Assembly: GCF_028372415.1 (NCBI RefSeq)
Contig: NC_092879.1
Coordinates: 96,415,067-96,479,066 of the forward strand
Length of the DNA: 64,000 nucleotides
Source of the DNA: Notamacropus eugenii
Lineage: Eukaryota > Chordata > Mammalia > Diprotodontia > Macropodidae
Reading direction: 5' to 3'
Shown here: positions 31,600 to 43,380 of the stretch, piece by piece
Numbering within the stretch: the stretch's first letter is position 1
How the letters are laid out: each line of letters starts with the position of its first letter
The notes under the pieces: generated by a model
Told to the model about the DNA's origin: nothing
Databases searched by the model: none
Seen by the model: the letters and a program-made list of their open reading frames with translations, nothing else
Made by a program: the position numbers and the translations under genes

Positions 31600-31818
31600 C
31601 CAAGTACTGTCACAATTATTATATCATTTGATCCTTATAACCACCCTGGGAGACAGGTACTATTGTTATTCTCATTTTACTGATAAGGAAACTGAGGCAA
31701 ACAGAGGAGAAGTGACTTACCCAGGGTCACACAGTCGATAAGTATCTGAATATAGATTTGAACTCAGGTCTTCTCGACTCCAGGCCCAGTGCTCTTGCAC
31801 TACAGTACTCTGCCTCCA
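31600..31818 (-). mobile_element. MIR, near full length
   Basis: Reverse orientation: ATCATTTGATCCTTATAACC, GATAAGGAAACTGAGGCAAA, GGGTCACACAG, TTTGAACTCAGGTCTTC and CAGTGCTCTTGCACTACA. Confidence 0.85.
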
Positions 31819-32774
31819 AGAACCCTGTGAGTTAGGTTACTCTGCATATTATTATCCCCATTTTACAAACTGGGAAACTGAGGCATAGATGTGAAATGAT
31901 TCTTCCTGACTCCAAGTCAAGCCCCCTAAGCAGCATTCTACACACAGGGCTGTGGTAACCACAGGGTCCACTTCCAGTCTCCTTCCTAGCCTTTCCTGCA
32001 GAGTTCACATGCCTCTTCCAGTCATTCAGTGCCTTCACACTCTGGCAGTCTGCTTACAGTGATTTGCACATGGTATAAGCCCTTAAGACTTGTTGGTTGA
32101 AAGAATAAATGAATGAATATGAACTAGGGAATTCTCTGTATTCCAATGTAAGAATGGGCATCTGTAGGAATGCATAAAGTGTTAGAAAATAACATCCATG
32201 AAAAAAGAAAATGCATTTCTCTTTCCAGGTCACTCTCTCTAATATGAAGCTTGTGGCTTTTGCCAAGTCACATATCCATTTCTGTCTCCCCCCCTAAGTG
32301 GTCAGTGTGGTGGGGGGAGGGCCTCCAGGCCAGAGCCATCCCTGGCTCACTGGTCATTGTGGAGATATTGAAGCAGGCTGTAGCCCCTTTGCAGTCTGCC
32401 CACGTTCTCTTCTCTCACCCTCTCTGCCCTCTGTCAAACAAACACCCCCAGAAAGTGCAATGGTTGATAGTGGTTCATCATGGGAAGGAATAGGGCACAT
32501 TAGCCGCCAGTCTCGCTCTCTCCTTGAGGGCTCCTTTGCCTTCCAGCTTGTCCCCCATGCTGCCTAGTGACGGCACTCAGCCCTGCTGCTGCAACCTGAT
32601 CAGTGGGGCTTGGGTTCATCATCTATCATCAGACATTCCTCTGGCAAGGCCAAGAGATCAGAAACTGTCCTTTGCAAAGAGTTGAATGAAAAATAACATA
32701 CCGACAAACTTTGCGTTAAACAGACTCTGATGCCAACTGAAAGAGTTGGAGCCTTCCCTGAAGCTCTAAAGAGT

Positions 32775-33000
32775 GTAACTGGGGGATGACTGAATTTGGA
32801 GTTGGAGGCCCTAGGTTCAGATCCCAGACCCAATGCTTACTATGTGACCTTAGAAAAGTCACTTTGATCCCGGGCCTCATTTTCCCCACATATAAGATGA
32901 CATCATTGGATAAGATGGCCTTAGCCAAATCCCTCTGCTTCCAGTAAGGGAGGCTTGGACTGGCTGGCCTCTGAGTTCCAAAATTATGGTCACTCTGTCA
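32775..33000 (+). mobile_element. MIR-type SINE
   Basis: GGAGTTGGAGGCCCTAGGTT CAGATCCCAGACC, ACTATGTGACCTTAGAAAAG and CACATATAAGATGAC, followed by GGCCTCTGAGTTCCAAAATT. Confidence 0.75.
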
Positions 33001-33159
33001 TGATCGCTGACAGATGGCCCTCTACATTTGCCAACACACATCAGGGGGTCAAGAAGTAAACACCTACTCTGGGCCAGGCCCAGGGCCAAGTAAGCACCAA
33101 AGATATCAAAAAAGCCAAAGTCCCTGCAGTTCCTAGAGGTCTATGTGAGCCAACACATG

Positions 33160-33385
33160 TGAGGCATCCTTGGATGGGAAGGACTTGGCTCGTCTCATCT
33201 GAGCCTAACAGCCAACCTGAGAAGCAGACAGTAAACTCTTATTAGCGGTACTTTATAAATGAGCAAACAGGTTCAGAGGCAAAGTGACTTGTCCATTCAT
33301 GGTAATGCAATTCTTAAGTGTCTGAGGCAAGATCTGAACCCAGGTCTTCCTGATTCCAAGTCCAGCATGCTATCCATCCTCTATA
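33160..33385 (-). mobile_element. MIR
   Basis: TAAATGAGCAAACAGGTTCA, AAGTGACTTGTCC and GATCTGAACCCAGGTCTTCC in reverse MIR order. Confidence 0.78.
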
Positions 33386-33554
33386 CTTGGGTAACTCTGT
33401 TTACCTTGTTTATGGGTCAAATAGGGGGTACGATAGGACGAGATCATTGCTCACACAGGCTACCGCCTTCTCTGGTTCTTTACCAGACAGGAGGTACATG
33501 GGTCTGCTTTACTTCTGCACCTGGCCCATGGGTGATTCAGTTCACAGAAGGCAG

Positions 33555-33740
33555 TTCAGTGGAGTGCAGAGAACCTTTGACCTAGAGATGGGAGAGCCCA
33601 GGGTTCAAGTCCATCCTTTAACATTTATTAGTCATCTCACCTCTCTGTGCCTCAGTTTTCTCTGCTGTCAACTGGAAATAATATCTCTAGTCTCTATCTC
33701 CAAAGGCAGTTAAGAGACTCAAATGAGGTGAAGTGTGTAA
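33555..33740 (+). mobile_element. MIR-type SINE
   Basis: CCCAGGGTTCAAGTCCATCC, CCTCAGTTTTCTCTGCTGTC and CAGTTAAGAGACTCAAATGA. Confidence 0.7.
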
Positions 33741-34654
33741 AAGACTGCCCAATTCTTTAAAAATATGTCCATCTCAGGAATTACTAGAATGTAAAAATCA
33801 TCAATTGAGGGCAGAGGTGGCTTGTTTTTTTCCTTTGTACCTTTAGCAAGGTGCCTCAAGTAGCAGATACTTAAATGCTTTGGGGATTAAACTTCATTGA
33901 ATCAGCTCTGCATGTTTAAAGCCATTCCCATTATCCTTTTGGAATACGACCATTTGTTTTTGAAACTCAGAAAACTCCGGCTCTTTTACACAGTCAATTC
34001 CCCCAAACAATCCTCCTCTCTCCTCCTCCCCTTGTCCAAGCCTCAGAGGATAATGGAAGAAGGGCTACCTTGTCTACTGGGCAGAACTGTTGTTGAGGTT
34101 ACTTTGAGATGTTTCAAATGCTACAGAAATGCCTGGTCTTACAGTGATTCAGATTCTAGCCTCTGCTTCCCAGTCACTTGGAAGCCCTGATTTTGATTTG
34201 TGGTCAGTTGGCAGTGCAGTATGACACTGTTTACAAGTCTGTTCACTGGCACCTTTCCCTGGACCTATACATAGCCCAGCCTGTGAGTTTGAGCCTGACG
34301 CATTCACTGGAGGCAGAGTCAGAGAACCAAAGGGGGCCCTCTGATACCATTTCACTGAGGAAGAGATTAGAGGCCCAGAGAGAAGAGACATTATTTGGCC
34401 CTCTGTCCCCAAGAAGCTGTGCTCCAGCTAGCTGCACCCTTGTCCTCAGCTCTGCTAGGCTTAGGTTGCATACCGGCAGCCCCTTTCCCAGAACGTACGT
34501 CTAACCAAAAGCTGCCAAAGGCAGAGGCACAGGACCCATGAAGGTCAAAGGCCAGCAGCTAATGAATGGAGTCAGAAAGATCTGGAAGAAAAGGGGGGGC
34601 CCCGAGTGGGGGCCAACTGAGATCCATATCATTCTGTGCTACAAAGAAAAGGCT

Positions 34655-34805
34655 GTGGAATACTGGCTGGCAGGGGATCTGTCTTCCAATCCTGTCTCTC
34701 AGTTACTTACTTGTGTGACCTGAGGATACATCTTTTCAGGCCTCAGTTTCCTTCTGTGTAAAATGAGAGTGTCGGACTAGATGGCCTCAGCTCTGTCTCT
34801 CACTT
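34655..34805 (+). mobile_element. MIR-type SINE
   Basis: TCCAATCCTGTCTCTCAGTT, ACTTGTGTGACCTGAG, CCTCAGTTTCCTTCTGTGTA, CGGACTAGATGGCCTCAGC. Confidence 0.75.
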
Positions 34806-34899
34806 CCCTCAGTTCAGCCCTGCTTCCTTGCTGCACCTCTTTCCTCCCCTCCCCTCAGCAGAACAACAGCAGCAGTACAGCTGCTCACACTGATGTGCT

Positions 34900-35210
34900 G
34901 CTCCGACTTTCCCAAAGCGCCTCATAGCTATCACTTTATTGATACAGTAGGCATTATCATCATTATCATCCATGCGTTACAAACGAGGAAACTGGCAAAA
35001 AGATCATGCGGTCAGAGAGTTGGAACTGGAACGATCTAAAGGGGCCATTGAATGCAGGTTCTCCTCCCCTACTTCATTTTACAGTTGAGGAAACTGAGGT
35101 AAGGAGAGCCTTCAAAACCCAGGGTTATCCAGCGAGCGAGTATTTAAGGTACAATCCGAACTCCTGTTTTGCAGACTCCAAGTTTAGTGATTTTTTTCCA
35201 TTACACTACA
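34900..35210 (-). mobile_element. MIR-type remnant(s)
   Basis: Two adjoining reverse-MIR signatures: ACGAGGAAACTGGC (~34984) and TTTTACAGTTGAGGAAACTG (~35078) with a diverged 3' part ending near CCATTACACTACA. Confidence 0.72.
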
Positions 35211-35989
35211 CAGACCACCTACTAATTGCTCCTCTTGTGGGCCCTTGACAGTTCTGTCTCTCATGAGCATCTTAGGTCCTTGCCCTTCCCTGACAGCTTT
35301 GCTTCCTCCTCATGGCCCCTCTCCTTAAGGGGGTGAGCCTTAGAGTTGGAAGGAACTTGAGAACACACACGCCACTATGTCATTTTACAGGTGAGGAAAC
35401 TGAGTCCCAGTGGAAGCTGCTCCTTGGGCCAATCCCATTCCTACCAGCTGAGTTTCCCCTACGTTGCTGCCTTTTCTTGATTTGCCTGGTCCCTACCAAG
35501 CTGAGCACATTTCTCTTGGCCTTCCCAAAATGAGGCAGCCACAACTGGACCTGAGACTAGATACCTCTCTTGGTCTCAAGGCAGCCTGCTTGGTATTTTC
35601 AACCATTTCTGCCCACCCTCCCCCCTTCTCTATAAATGTAGTTTTGTTTTGTTGTACCAAGCACAAAATGAATTCAAGGATGAAAACACCATTTTCATTC
35701 TGCCCTTGGATACTGCAATGCTGTTGCTAGGGCACTGGGAGGGAAGCAGACGTGAGGGGCTTTGTCTTAATCCATCAGCACTTTCCTCTCTTAGTGACCA
35801 CCCTGCACATACATGCCAGCCAGAACTGGGGATCAGAGCTTGTGTCAGTGGCAAAACTCCCCATATCCTGGTACTTGGGTACAGCCCTTACAGCTCCCCT
35901 GTCCAAATCTTCCACTCCATACACATTGAGCTATTAATTATCCTCTGAAAATACCATGTGAATTATTTTAATCCAACTCAACAAGTACT

Positions 35990-36530
35990 AATTACAACCC
36001 TATTACATACCTCACACTCTGCAAATGCCTAGGGATCCAAGGACAAAAGGAAACAGACCCTGCCCTCAAGAACCTAACATTCTGTACTAGTGGAGAAGAA
36101 TTTGTCCATAGAAAAGTCAATAGATGAACTATCCAGGGGTGGAGAACCTGGGGTCTCAAAGCCATCTGTGGCCCTCTAGGTGCTCAAGGACTTTTGACTG
36201 AGTCCAAGTTTTACAGAACAAATCCTTGTATTAAGGGCATTAGTTCTGTGAAGTTTGGATTCAGGCAAAGGGCCACACTTGAGGACCTAGAGGGCCACAT
36301 GTGGCCTTGAGGTCCCAGGTTTCCCATCCCGAAATAGTAAACTAATAAACAGGAATGGGGGAGAGGGGCGACAAACACTTAGGGACAAGATGGAGATCAG
36401 AGAAAGCTAAGTGTAAGAGGTGTTGCTTAAGCTAAACCTTGAAGGGAACTAGGAATTCCAAGAGAGAGTAAGCCAGGCAGAGGAGACAACCCATGTAAAG
36501 ATCTGGAAATATAATAGCATGTGTAAGAAA
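35990..36530 (-). mobile_element. L2-like remnant, left part
   Basis: AGTACTAATTACAACCC, CACTCTGCAAATGCCTAGG, CCCTCAAGAACCTAACATTC, then (after the MITE at 36134-36331) AACCTTGAAGGGAACTAGGA and CCATGTAAAGATCTGGAAA. Confidence 0.65.
36134..36331. mobile_element. hAT-type MITE, 198 bp, same family as 59180-59380
   Basis: Starts CAGGGGTGGAGAACCTGGGG and ends CCCAGGTTTCCCATCCCG. Internal words GGCCCTCTAGG, ACAGAACAAATCCTTG and TTTGGATTCAGGCAAAGGGCC recur in the other copy. The flanking 8-bp duplication is not clear. It is inserted in an L2 remnant. Confidence 0.8.
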
Positions 36531-36534
36531 TTGT

Positions 36535-39500
36535 AAGGAAAGAGATAAGGAAGGAACTTATATCCTGCTAAAAGGTACTGTAGATAATGAAGCAATATCA
36601 TTACTAAACATACATGCTCCAGGTGGTACAGCATCCAGATTCTTAGAGGAGAAGCTCAGGGAGTTACAGGAAGAAACAGACAGCAAAACTATACTAGTGG
36701 GGGACCTCAACCTCCCCCTCTCTGAACTTGGTAAAGTTAACCTCAAAATAAGCAAGAAAGAAGTGAAGAAAGTGAATAACTCTGGATAAGGTAGATATGA
36801 GAGATCTTTGGAGAAAACTGAATGGGGATAGAAAGGAACATGCCTTTTTCTCAGCAGTATATGGCACATATACAAAAACTGACCATGTACTAGGGCATGG
36901 AAACCTCACAATCCAGTGCAGAAAGGCACAGATGGTCAATGCATCCCTCTCAGATCACAGTGCAATAAAAATTATATGTAATAAAAGGCCATGGAAAGAT
37001 AGACCAAAAATTAATTGGCAACTAAATAATCTAATCCTAAAGAAGGAGTGGGTTAAACAACAAATCATAGAAACAATCAACAACTTCAGTCAAGAGAATG
37101 ACAATAATGAGACAACCTACCAAATCTTATGGGATACTGCAAAAGCAGTTCTTAGGGGAAGCTTTATAACATTGAAAGCCTACATGAATAAAATAGAGAA
37201 AGAGGAGATCAATGAATTGGGCAGGCAGCTGAAAAAGCTAAAAAAAGAACAAATTGAAAATCCCCAAGTAAATACCAAATTAGAAATACTGAAAACCAAA
37301 GGAAAGATTAATAAAATTGAAATTAAGAAAACCATTGAACTAATAAATAAAACTAAGTGTTGGTTTTATGAAAGAACCAATAAAATTGATAAACCTTTGG
37401 TCAATTTGATTAAAAAAAGAAAGAAGAAAACCCAGTTACCAATATCAAAAGTGGAAAGGGTGAACTCACCTCCAATAAGTGGGAAATTAAAACAATAACT
37501 AGAAATTACTTTGCCCAACTGTATGCCCATAAATTTGACAATCTCAGTAAGATGGATGAATATTTAAAAAATATAAATTGCCCAGATTAACAGAAGAGGA
37601 CATTGAATACTTAAATAACCCCATCGGAGGAATGAAATTGAAAAAGCCAACAATGATTTCCCTAGGAAAAAATCTCCTGGGCCAGATGGATTTGCAAGTG
37701 AATTCTATCAAGCATTTAAACAACAGCTAATTCCAATACTATATAGACTATATGGGAAAATTGGGGAAGAAGGAGTCCTACCAAATTCTTTTTATGATAC
37801 AAATATGGTACAAATACAAAGAGTCAAAACAGAGAAAGAAAAGTATAGACAAATTTCTCTAATGAATATAGATGCAAAAATTTTAAATGAGATGTTAGCA
37901 AAAAGAATACAGCAACTTATCATGAGAATAATACATTATCATCAGGTAGGATTTCTACCAGGAATGCAGAGCTGGTTCAATATTGGGAAAACTTTCAGCA
38001 TTATTGATCATATCAACAACAAAACTAACAGAAATCATATGATTATCTCAATAGATGCAGAAAAAGCTTTTGACCAAATACAGCACCCATTCCTATTGAA
38101 AACACTGGAAAGCATAGGAATGAATGGAGGCTTCCATAAAATAATAAGCAGTATCTACATAAAACCATTGGCAAGGACTATATGTAATGGGGATAAGTTA
38201 GATGCATTTCCGATAAGATCAGGGGTGAAACAAGGATGTCTATTATCACCACTGTTATTCAATATGGTACTAGGAATGTTAGCTATAGCAATAAGAGAAG
38301 AAAAAGAAACTGAAGGAATTAGAACAGGCAAAGAAGAAACTAAGTTATGACTGATATGATGATATACTTAGAGAATCCTAGAGAATCAAGTAAAAAAACT
38401 ACTTGAAATGGTAAACGACTTTGGCAAAGTTGCAGGTTATAAAATAAACCCACATAAGTCATCTGCATTTCTATATAATACTAACAAAGCCCAACAGCAA
38501 GAGATAGAAAGAGAAATCCCATTTAAAGCTAAGGTAGACAATATAAAATAACTGGAAATCTACTTGCCAAAACAAGACCAGGGACTATATGAACACAATT
38601 ACAAAACACTTTTCACACAAATAAAGTCAGATCTAAGTAAGTGGAAAAACATCAGTTGCTCGTGGGTAGGCCAAGCTAATATAATAAAAATCACAATTCT
38701 ACCCAAATGAATTTGCTTATTCAGTGCCATACCAATCAAACTACCAGAGAAACATTGTCTAGAGCTAGAAAAAATAATATCAAAATTCATTTAGAAGGAC
38801 AAAAGGTCGAGAATATATTGAGAACTAATGAAAAGAAATGCTAGGGAAGGTGGCCTAGCCCCACCAGATCTCAAATTGTATTGTAAAGCAGCAACTATCA
38901 AAACCACTTGGTACTGGCTAAGAAACACAGGGGTATAACAGTGGAATAGGTTAGGTACTCAAAACACAGTAGGCAATGAGTATAGCAATCTACTGTTTGA
39001 TAAACCCAAGGATTGAGCTTCTGGGTTAAGAACTCACTGTTTGACAAAAATTACTTGGAAAAGTGGATAACAGTGTGGCAGAACCTGGGCATAGACCAAT
39101 GCCTGACACTGTACACAAGAAGAAAGTCCAAATGGGTACATGATCTAGGTAAAAAGATTGATACTATAAACAAATTGGTGGAGCAAGGAATAGTGCTTTT
39201 ATCAGATTTATGGAGAATGGATAAATTCTTAACTAAACAGGAGATAGAAAACATTATGAAGTGCAAAATGGATAATTTTGATTACAATAAATTGAAAAAT
39301 TTTTGCACAAACATACCCAATGCAACCAAGATTAGGAGGGAAGCAGAAAACTGGGAAAGAATTTTTGCAACCAGTGTCTGTGATAAAGGCCTCATTTCTA
39401 AAATATATACAGAATTGAGTCAAATGTACAAGAACACAAGTCATTCCTCAACTGATAAATGGTCAAAGGATATGAAGAGGCAGTTTTCAGAGGAAGAAAT

Positions 39501-40470
39501 TAAAGCTATCTATAATCATATGAAAAAATGCTCTAAATCACTATTGATTAGAGAGATGCACCTCAAAACAACTCTGAGATACCACATCACACATATCAGA
39601 TTGGCTAATATGACAAAACAGGAAGATGATGAATGTTGGAGAAAATGTGGGTATGTTGGAACACTAATTCATTGTTGGTGGAGCTGTGAGCTGATCCAAC
39701 CATTCTGGAGAGCAATTTGGAACTAGGCCCAAAGGCCTACAAAAAAGTGCATGCCCTTTAACCCATCAATATTGCTTCTAGGACAATAACCCAAAGAGAT
39801 CATAAAAATGGGAAAGGGTCCCACATGTTCAAAAACATTTATAGCAACACTCTTTTGGTGGCCAAAAACTGGAAATCAAGGGGATGCCCATCCATTGGGG
39901 AATGGCTGAACAAGTTGTGGTATATGAATGTAGTGAAATACTATTGCGCTATAAGAAATGATGAACAAAAAGACTTCAGAGAGGCCTGAAAGGACTTATA
40001 TGAACTGACGCTGAGTGAAAGAAACAGAATCAGGAGAATTTTGTACACAGTAACAACCACAGCGTGTGAGGAATTTTTCTGGAAGATTTAGCCCTTCACA
40101 GAAATGCAAGGACGTAAAACATTCCCAATGGACTCTTGAGGCAAAACATCTTCCACATCCAGAGAAAGAACTGTGGAATTGGAACGCAGAATGAAACAGA
40201 ATATTTTCTCTTGTGTTATGTTTTGTTTTATTTTGGTTTTTCTCATGGTTTCTCCCATTCATTTTAATTCTTCCATGCAACATGACTAAGGTGAAAGTGT
40301 ATTTAATAAGAATGTCTGTGTAGATCCCATTTAAGATTGCATGTCATCTCAGTGAGGGAGGGGGCAGTGATAGCGGAGGGAGGGGGAAAAATCTAAGGCT
40401 TATGGAAGTGATTGTAGAAAACTGAAAACAAAGAAATTAATTTTAAAAATAAACGTAAATAAATAAATTA
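36535..40470 (+). mobile_element. LINE-1, 5'-truncated, most of ORF2 plus 3' UTR
   Basis: ORF2 encodes endonuclease and reverse transcriptase. Visible in order: the second half of the endonuclease (VGDLNLPLS ~36700; HVLG..., LSDHSAIK ~36950), a linker (KAVLRGSF ~37140), the RT fingers/palm (FDQIQHPF ~38070; [14 protein letters not shown] ~38224), and the C-terminal zinc-finger region (CWWSCELIQPFW ~39675). The active-site FADD segment after ~38340 is lost in a short deletion. The frame changes several times (frames at 36797, 37805 and 39013). The end is an A-rich AATAAATAAATTATAAA. ORF1 and the 5' UTR are absent. It sits inside an L2 remnant. Confidence 0.92.
36797..39726 (+). pseudogene. Decayed L1 ORF2 (endonuclease C-half, RT, C-terminal domain)
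   Basis: Longest open pieces are 36797-37498 (233 codons), 37805-38350 (181 codons, RT) and 39013-39726 (237 codons, C-terminal part). Between them lie stops and frame changes. The RT core lacks the catalytic FADD, so the copy cannot supply reverse transcriptase. The endonuclease lacks its N-terminal half. Confidence 0.88.
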
Positions 40471-40474
40471 TAAA

Positions 40475-40860
40475 GAGCCCAGGCCCAAGGGGCATGAGGT
40501 GAAATAATGGGAAATCTGTTGATAAGACAGCTTAGAGCCAAACCGTAAAGGGCTAAAAATCCCAGCCAGAGGACTCTGCTTTATCTTCCAGAAGCAATAG
40601 AGCACTATTGAAGTTTCTTAAGCGGGTCAGTATTATGGGAGAACTGATCTGATTGGCAGCTCTGTAGAAGTTGGGCTGGAGATGCAGAAAGGTTAAGATA
40701 GAATGAGGACAGAATTTCACCCAGGTCAGAAGCCATGAGGTTCTGAATTAGGCTGGGGGCATATGAGAAAAAAGAAATCAGAGACGAAGTCAGAACCAAA
40801 GTCATATAATGTAGCAACTTATTGGCTAGAGTAGGAGGGAGAAGGAATAGGTGAAGATGA
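40475..40860 (-). mobile_element. L2-like remnant, right part
   Basis: ATGAGGTGAAATAATGGG, CCAAACCGTAAAGGGCTAAA, CAATAGAGCACTATTGAAGT TTCTTAAGC and GGAGAACTGATCTGAT continue the repeat cut by the L1. Confidence 0.6.
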
Positions 40861-41339
40861 TTTCTTGGCTTTGAGCTTCAGTGACTAAAAGAATGGTGGT
40901 ATCCTCAACATGAGTTAGGAAGAATGGGATGTGAGCTTTGCTTCTGCATTTTGTTTCTTGGGGAATGGGGGGAGACTTTGAGTTTGATTTGGGTGATGTT
41001 TCACTGGACATTCAAGTAGACACCCATGATGCAGCTGGCGATGGAGTCCTACCCCCATTCTGGGGCAGAGGGAGTGGAGGCAGGAAATGCCCTCCCATTT
41101 TGAATTCATAAGCCCTCCCATCCTTTCAGACCAGATTCAGGCTCTGTCTCCTCCTAGAAGCCTTTCCCAGGGGTGCTAGCCTTTAGTGATCTGGCCTTCA
41201 AAAGAGAATCCTTTCAAGCCCTATGATGCCCTGTGGGTGACTATGAAAATGAACTTGGATATAAGATTGAAAAGGACCAGTCTGGCTGATGGAGCTGGAG
41301 AGGCCTTGGCCCTACTTCCCCAAGCAAGCCAAATTACCA

Positions 41340-41560
41340 GCTCCTTACCACCTTATTATGTATGCCACATGTTACATACTCATTATATTCTGCTGTCTGG
41401 CATACTTATTGATTTGTGTGGCTTTATGTTCCATTTCTCCAGGTAGAGTGAGCTGCTTGAGGGCAGGGGTTACCCCTTATCCTCATGCCTCTCTTTCCCC
41501 AGTGCCTAGCATGGGGACCTATACATGAGAGGTGTTCAAGACAAGTTTCTGATGTCCAAC
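41340..41560 (+). mobile_element. L2 3' end
   Basis: GTGAGCTGCTTGAGGGCAGG, CCCCAGTGCCTAGCATGGGG and a ATACATGAGAGGTGTTCAA tail. Confidence 0.7.
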
Positions 41561-42164
41561 ATGGACCCATTAGCCAAAGGTAATTGGCCCACCTGGGACT
41601 AAAATACACACACTTGGCATTATTAATGCTGTGCATTATATTACACAACCATACTACTCAAATGATTTTTTCTTATAGAGATTTTTAAAAAGCTTATTTA
41701 ATGAAGCATCACTGTAGTACAGACATCACTGGGTAAAATGGATCAGCCTGAAGTTCCTGAGTCTCCCCCCCTTCACCTCTCTAAGCACAGCATTTGTTTG
41801 TCTCCTGGACTCCTTCTTCCATCTTCATTTGTGTCCTTGATGCCAGCATCAGGGGGCAGGGCGGGGGGAAGCCTGAGGTCCAAATGTGACAGATGCTGTG
41901 TGTCTGATCAGGTTGTTAGCCTAGGAAGGGGACTCAGACTGTGTCTGCAGACAGTACGTGAAACACACTGCAGCAGGACTGGTGACCTCATTTCAGCTGC
42001 TTTTACCATTGCCCAAGCCACTGGGAAGGCAGCCAGAATGCAGGGATCGCAAGGACTTGGGGTTCATTGCTAAGGTCATATCTCTGGTTGGCAGAAGAAT
42101 AAACCAGCCACCCTGTTTACGTAGAACAATCACTCCTTCTTCCAGGCATGCTCATGTGTCATTG

Positions 42165-42220
<56 letters not shown>

Positions 42221-43144
42221 CTACAGAAAGCCACATAAACATCTTTCCCAAGAAGCTAAGCAATAGCAGATCTATGGACTGTGAAGAATCATGAGTAACG
42301 ACCAATCAGGAGAGAATGATGCAAGCTGCTGTCTGTGAAGTGAGAACTTGGAAAGCCAATGGTCAGCACAGTCTGACAAAACCTTCTCCCCTCCCTCCTC
42401 TCCTCTTTCTTCACTTCAGTCTAGTACTGGAAAGGGCCTTAAATATCCAGGAGGATGACAGCTTGGCCCACTGACAGACAATCCTCAGAAGTTTAGCTGA
42501 AAAATTGCTTTCATCCACCAAAAGAGGTGTTTCGAAACATAAGAGGAAAGACAAATAGGTTGTGGTGGAACACTGCTACCTTCTCTGTCACTAGAGGTAT
42601 TTGAACATAAAAGCCAAGTGTCACTGCCCAAGGGCACAGAGGAGGGCTTCTGTACCAGACACAAGATTAGACCAGACAATCTCTAAGATCCTGTTCAAGC
42701 TTCCTAGGATCTACTAGAGCTCTCTACACACGGTAGGTATTTCCTATTTTTTTGTATCATAAACTCTCATTCTGCCCATTTCCTAAATAGCAAAAAGGTG
42801 TCCTAGCCAATCCTGTCTCTGAATTTTTGTTTGCTCCCATACAGAAACAACATAAGAAAGGTTCACAAAGTAGAACAGCATCTCTTTCAGGGAAAGTTTG
42901 TCCATAACCATATGACAGCAACCAACATACCCCAGTAGGAAAAGAGAAGTTTGCTATGAGTACCAAACTATGGTCTCTCATCTGCATCCCTGTGTACTTT
43001 CATCTTTGTGGCATCCCTAGGTGTCGGGAAGGGATCCATTTTACAAATGAGCGAAAAGACAGGCTGGTTTAGTCATATGAGGACACAACATTTACAATCC
43101 ATTTTCCTACTCACTAACTCTGAGAGCTAGGTAGGGCTAAGTGC
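41561..43144. other. Unassigned sequence with one CA microsatellite
   Basis: Frames of up to 111 codons (41738-42073) show no domain. Confidence 0.4.
42166..42218 (+). repeat. (CA)n microsatellite, 53 bp
   Basis: Perfect CA dinucleotide run, a probable polymorphic marker. Confidence 0.99.
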
Positions 43145-43380
43145 AACTTGGTGGAATGCCATTGCATAGAGCGTTGGACCTAGAGTCGGGAGGCCTGGAG
43201 TTCAAATTTGGTCTCAGTCATTTATCAGCTGTGTGACTCTGGGCAAGTCACTTCACCCTGATTCCCTCAGTTTCCTCATCTGTAAAATGAGCTGGAGAAG
43301 GAAACGGCAAACCACTCCAGAATCTTCACCAAGAAAACCCCAAATGGGGTCCAGCAGAATCAGATACGACTGAACAACTA
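43145..43380 (+). mobile_element. tRNA-derived SINE with BovB/RTE-type tail
   Basis: Head with GAGCGTTGGACCTAGAGTCG and B-box GGAGTTCAAATTT, core TGTGTGACTCTGGGCAAGTC, then GGAGAAGGAAACGGCAAACC ACTCCAG and AGATACGACTGAACAAC. The last part resembles ruminant SINEs with BovB 3' ends. Confidence 0.88.

Noticed and set aside
42166-42218. CA repeat as Z-DNA regulatory element
   Set aside because: Ordinary microsatellite; no gene nearby to regulate.
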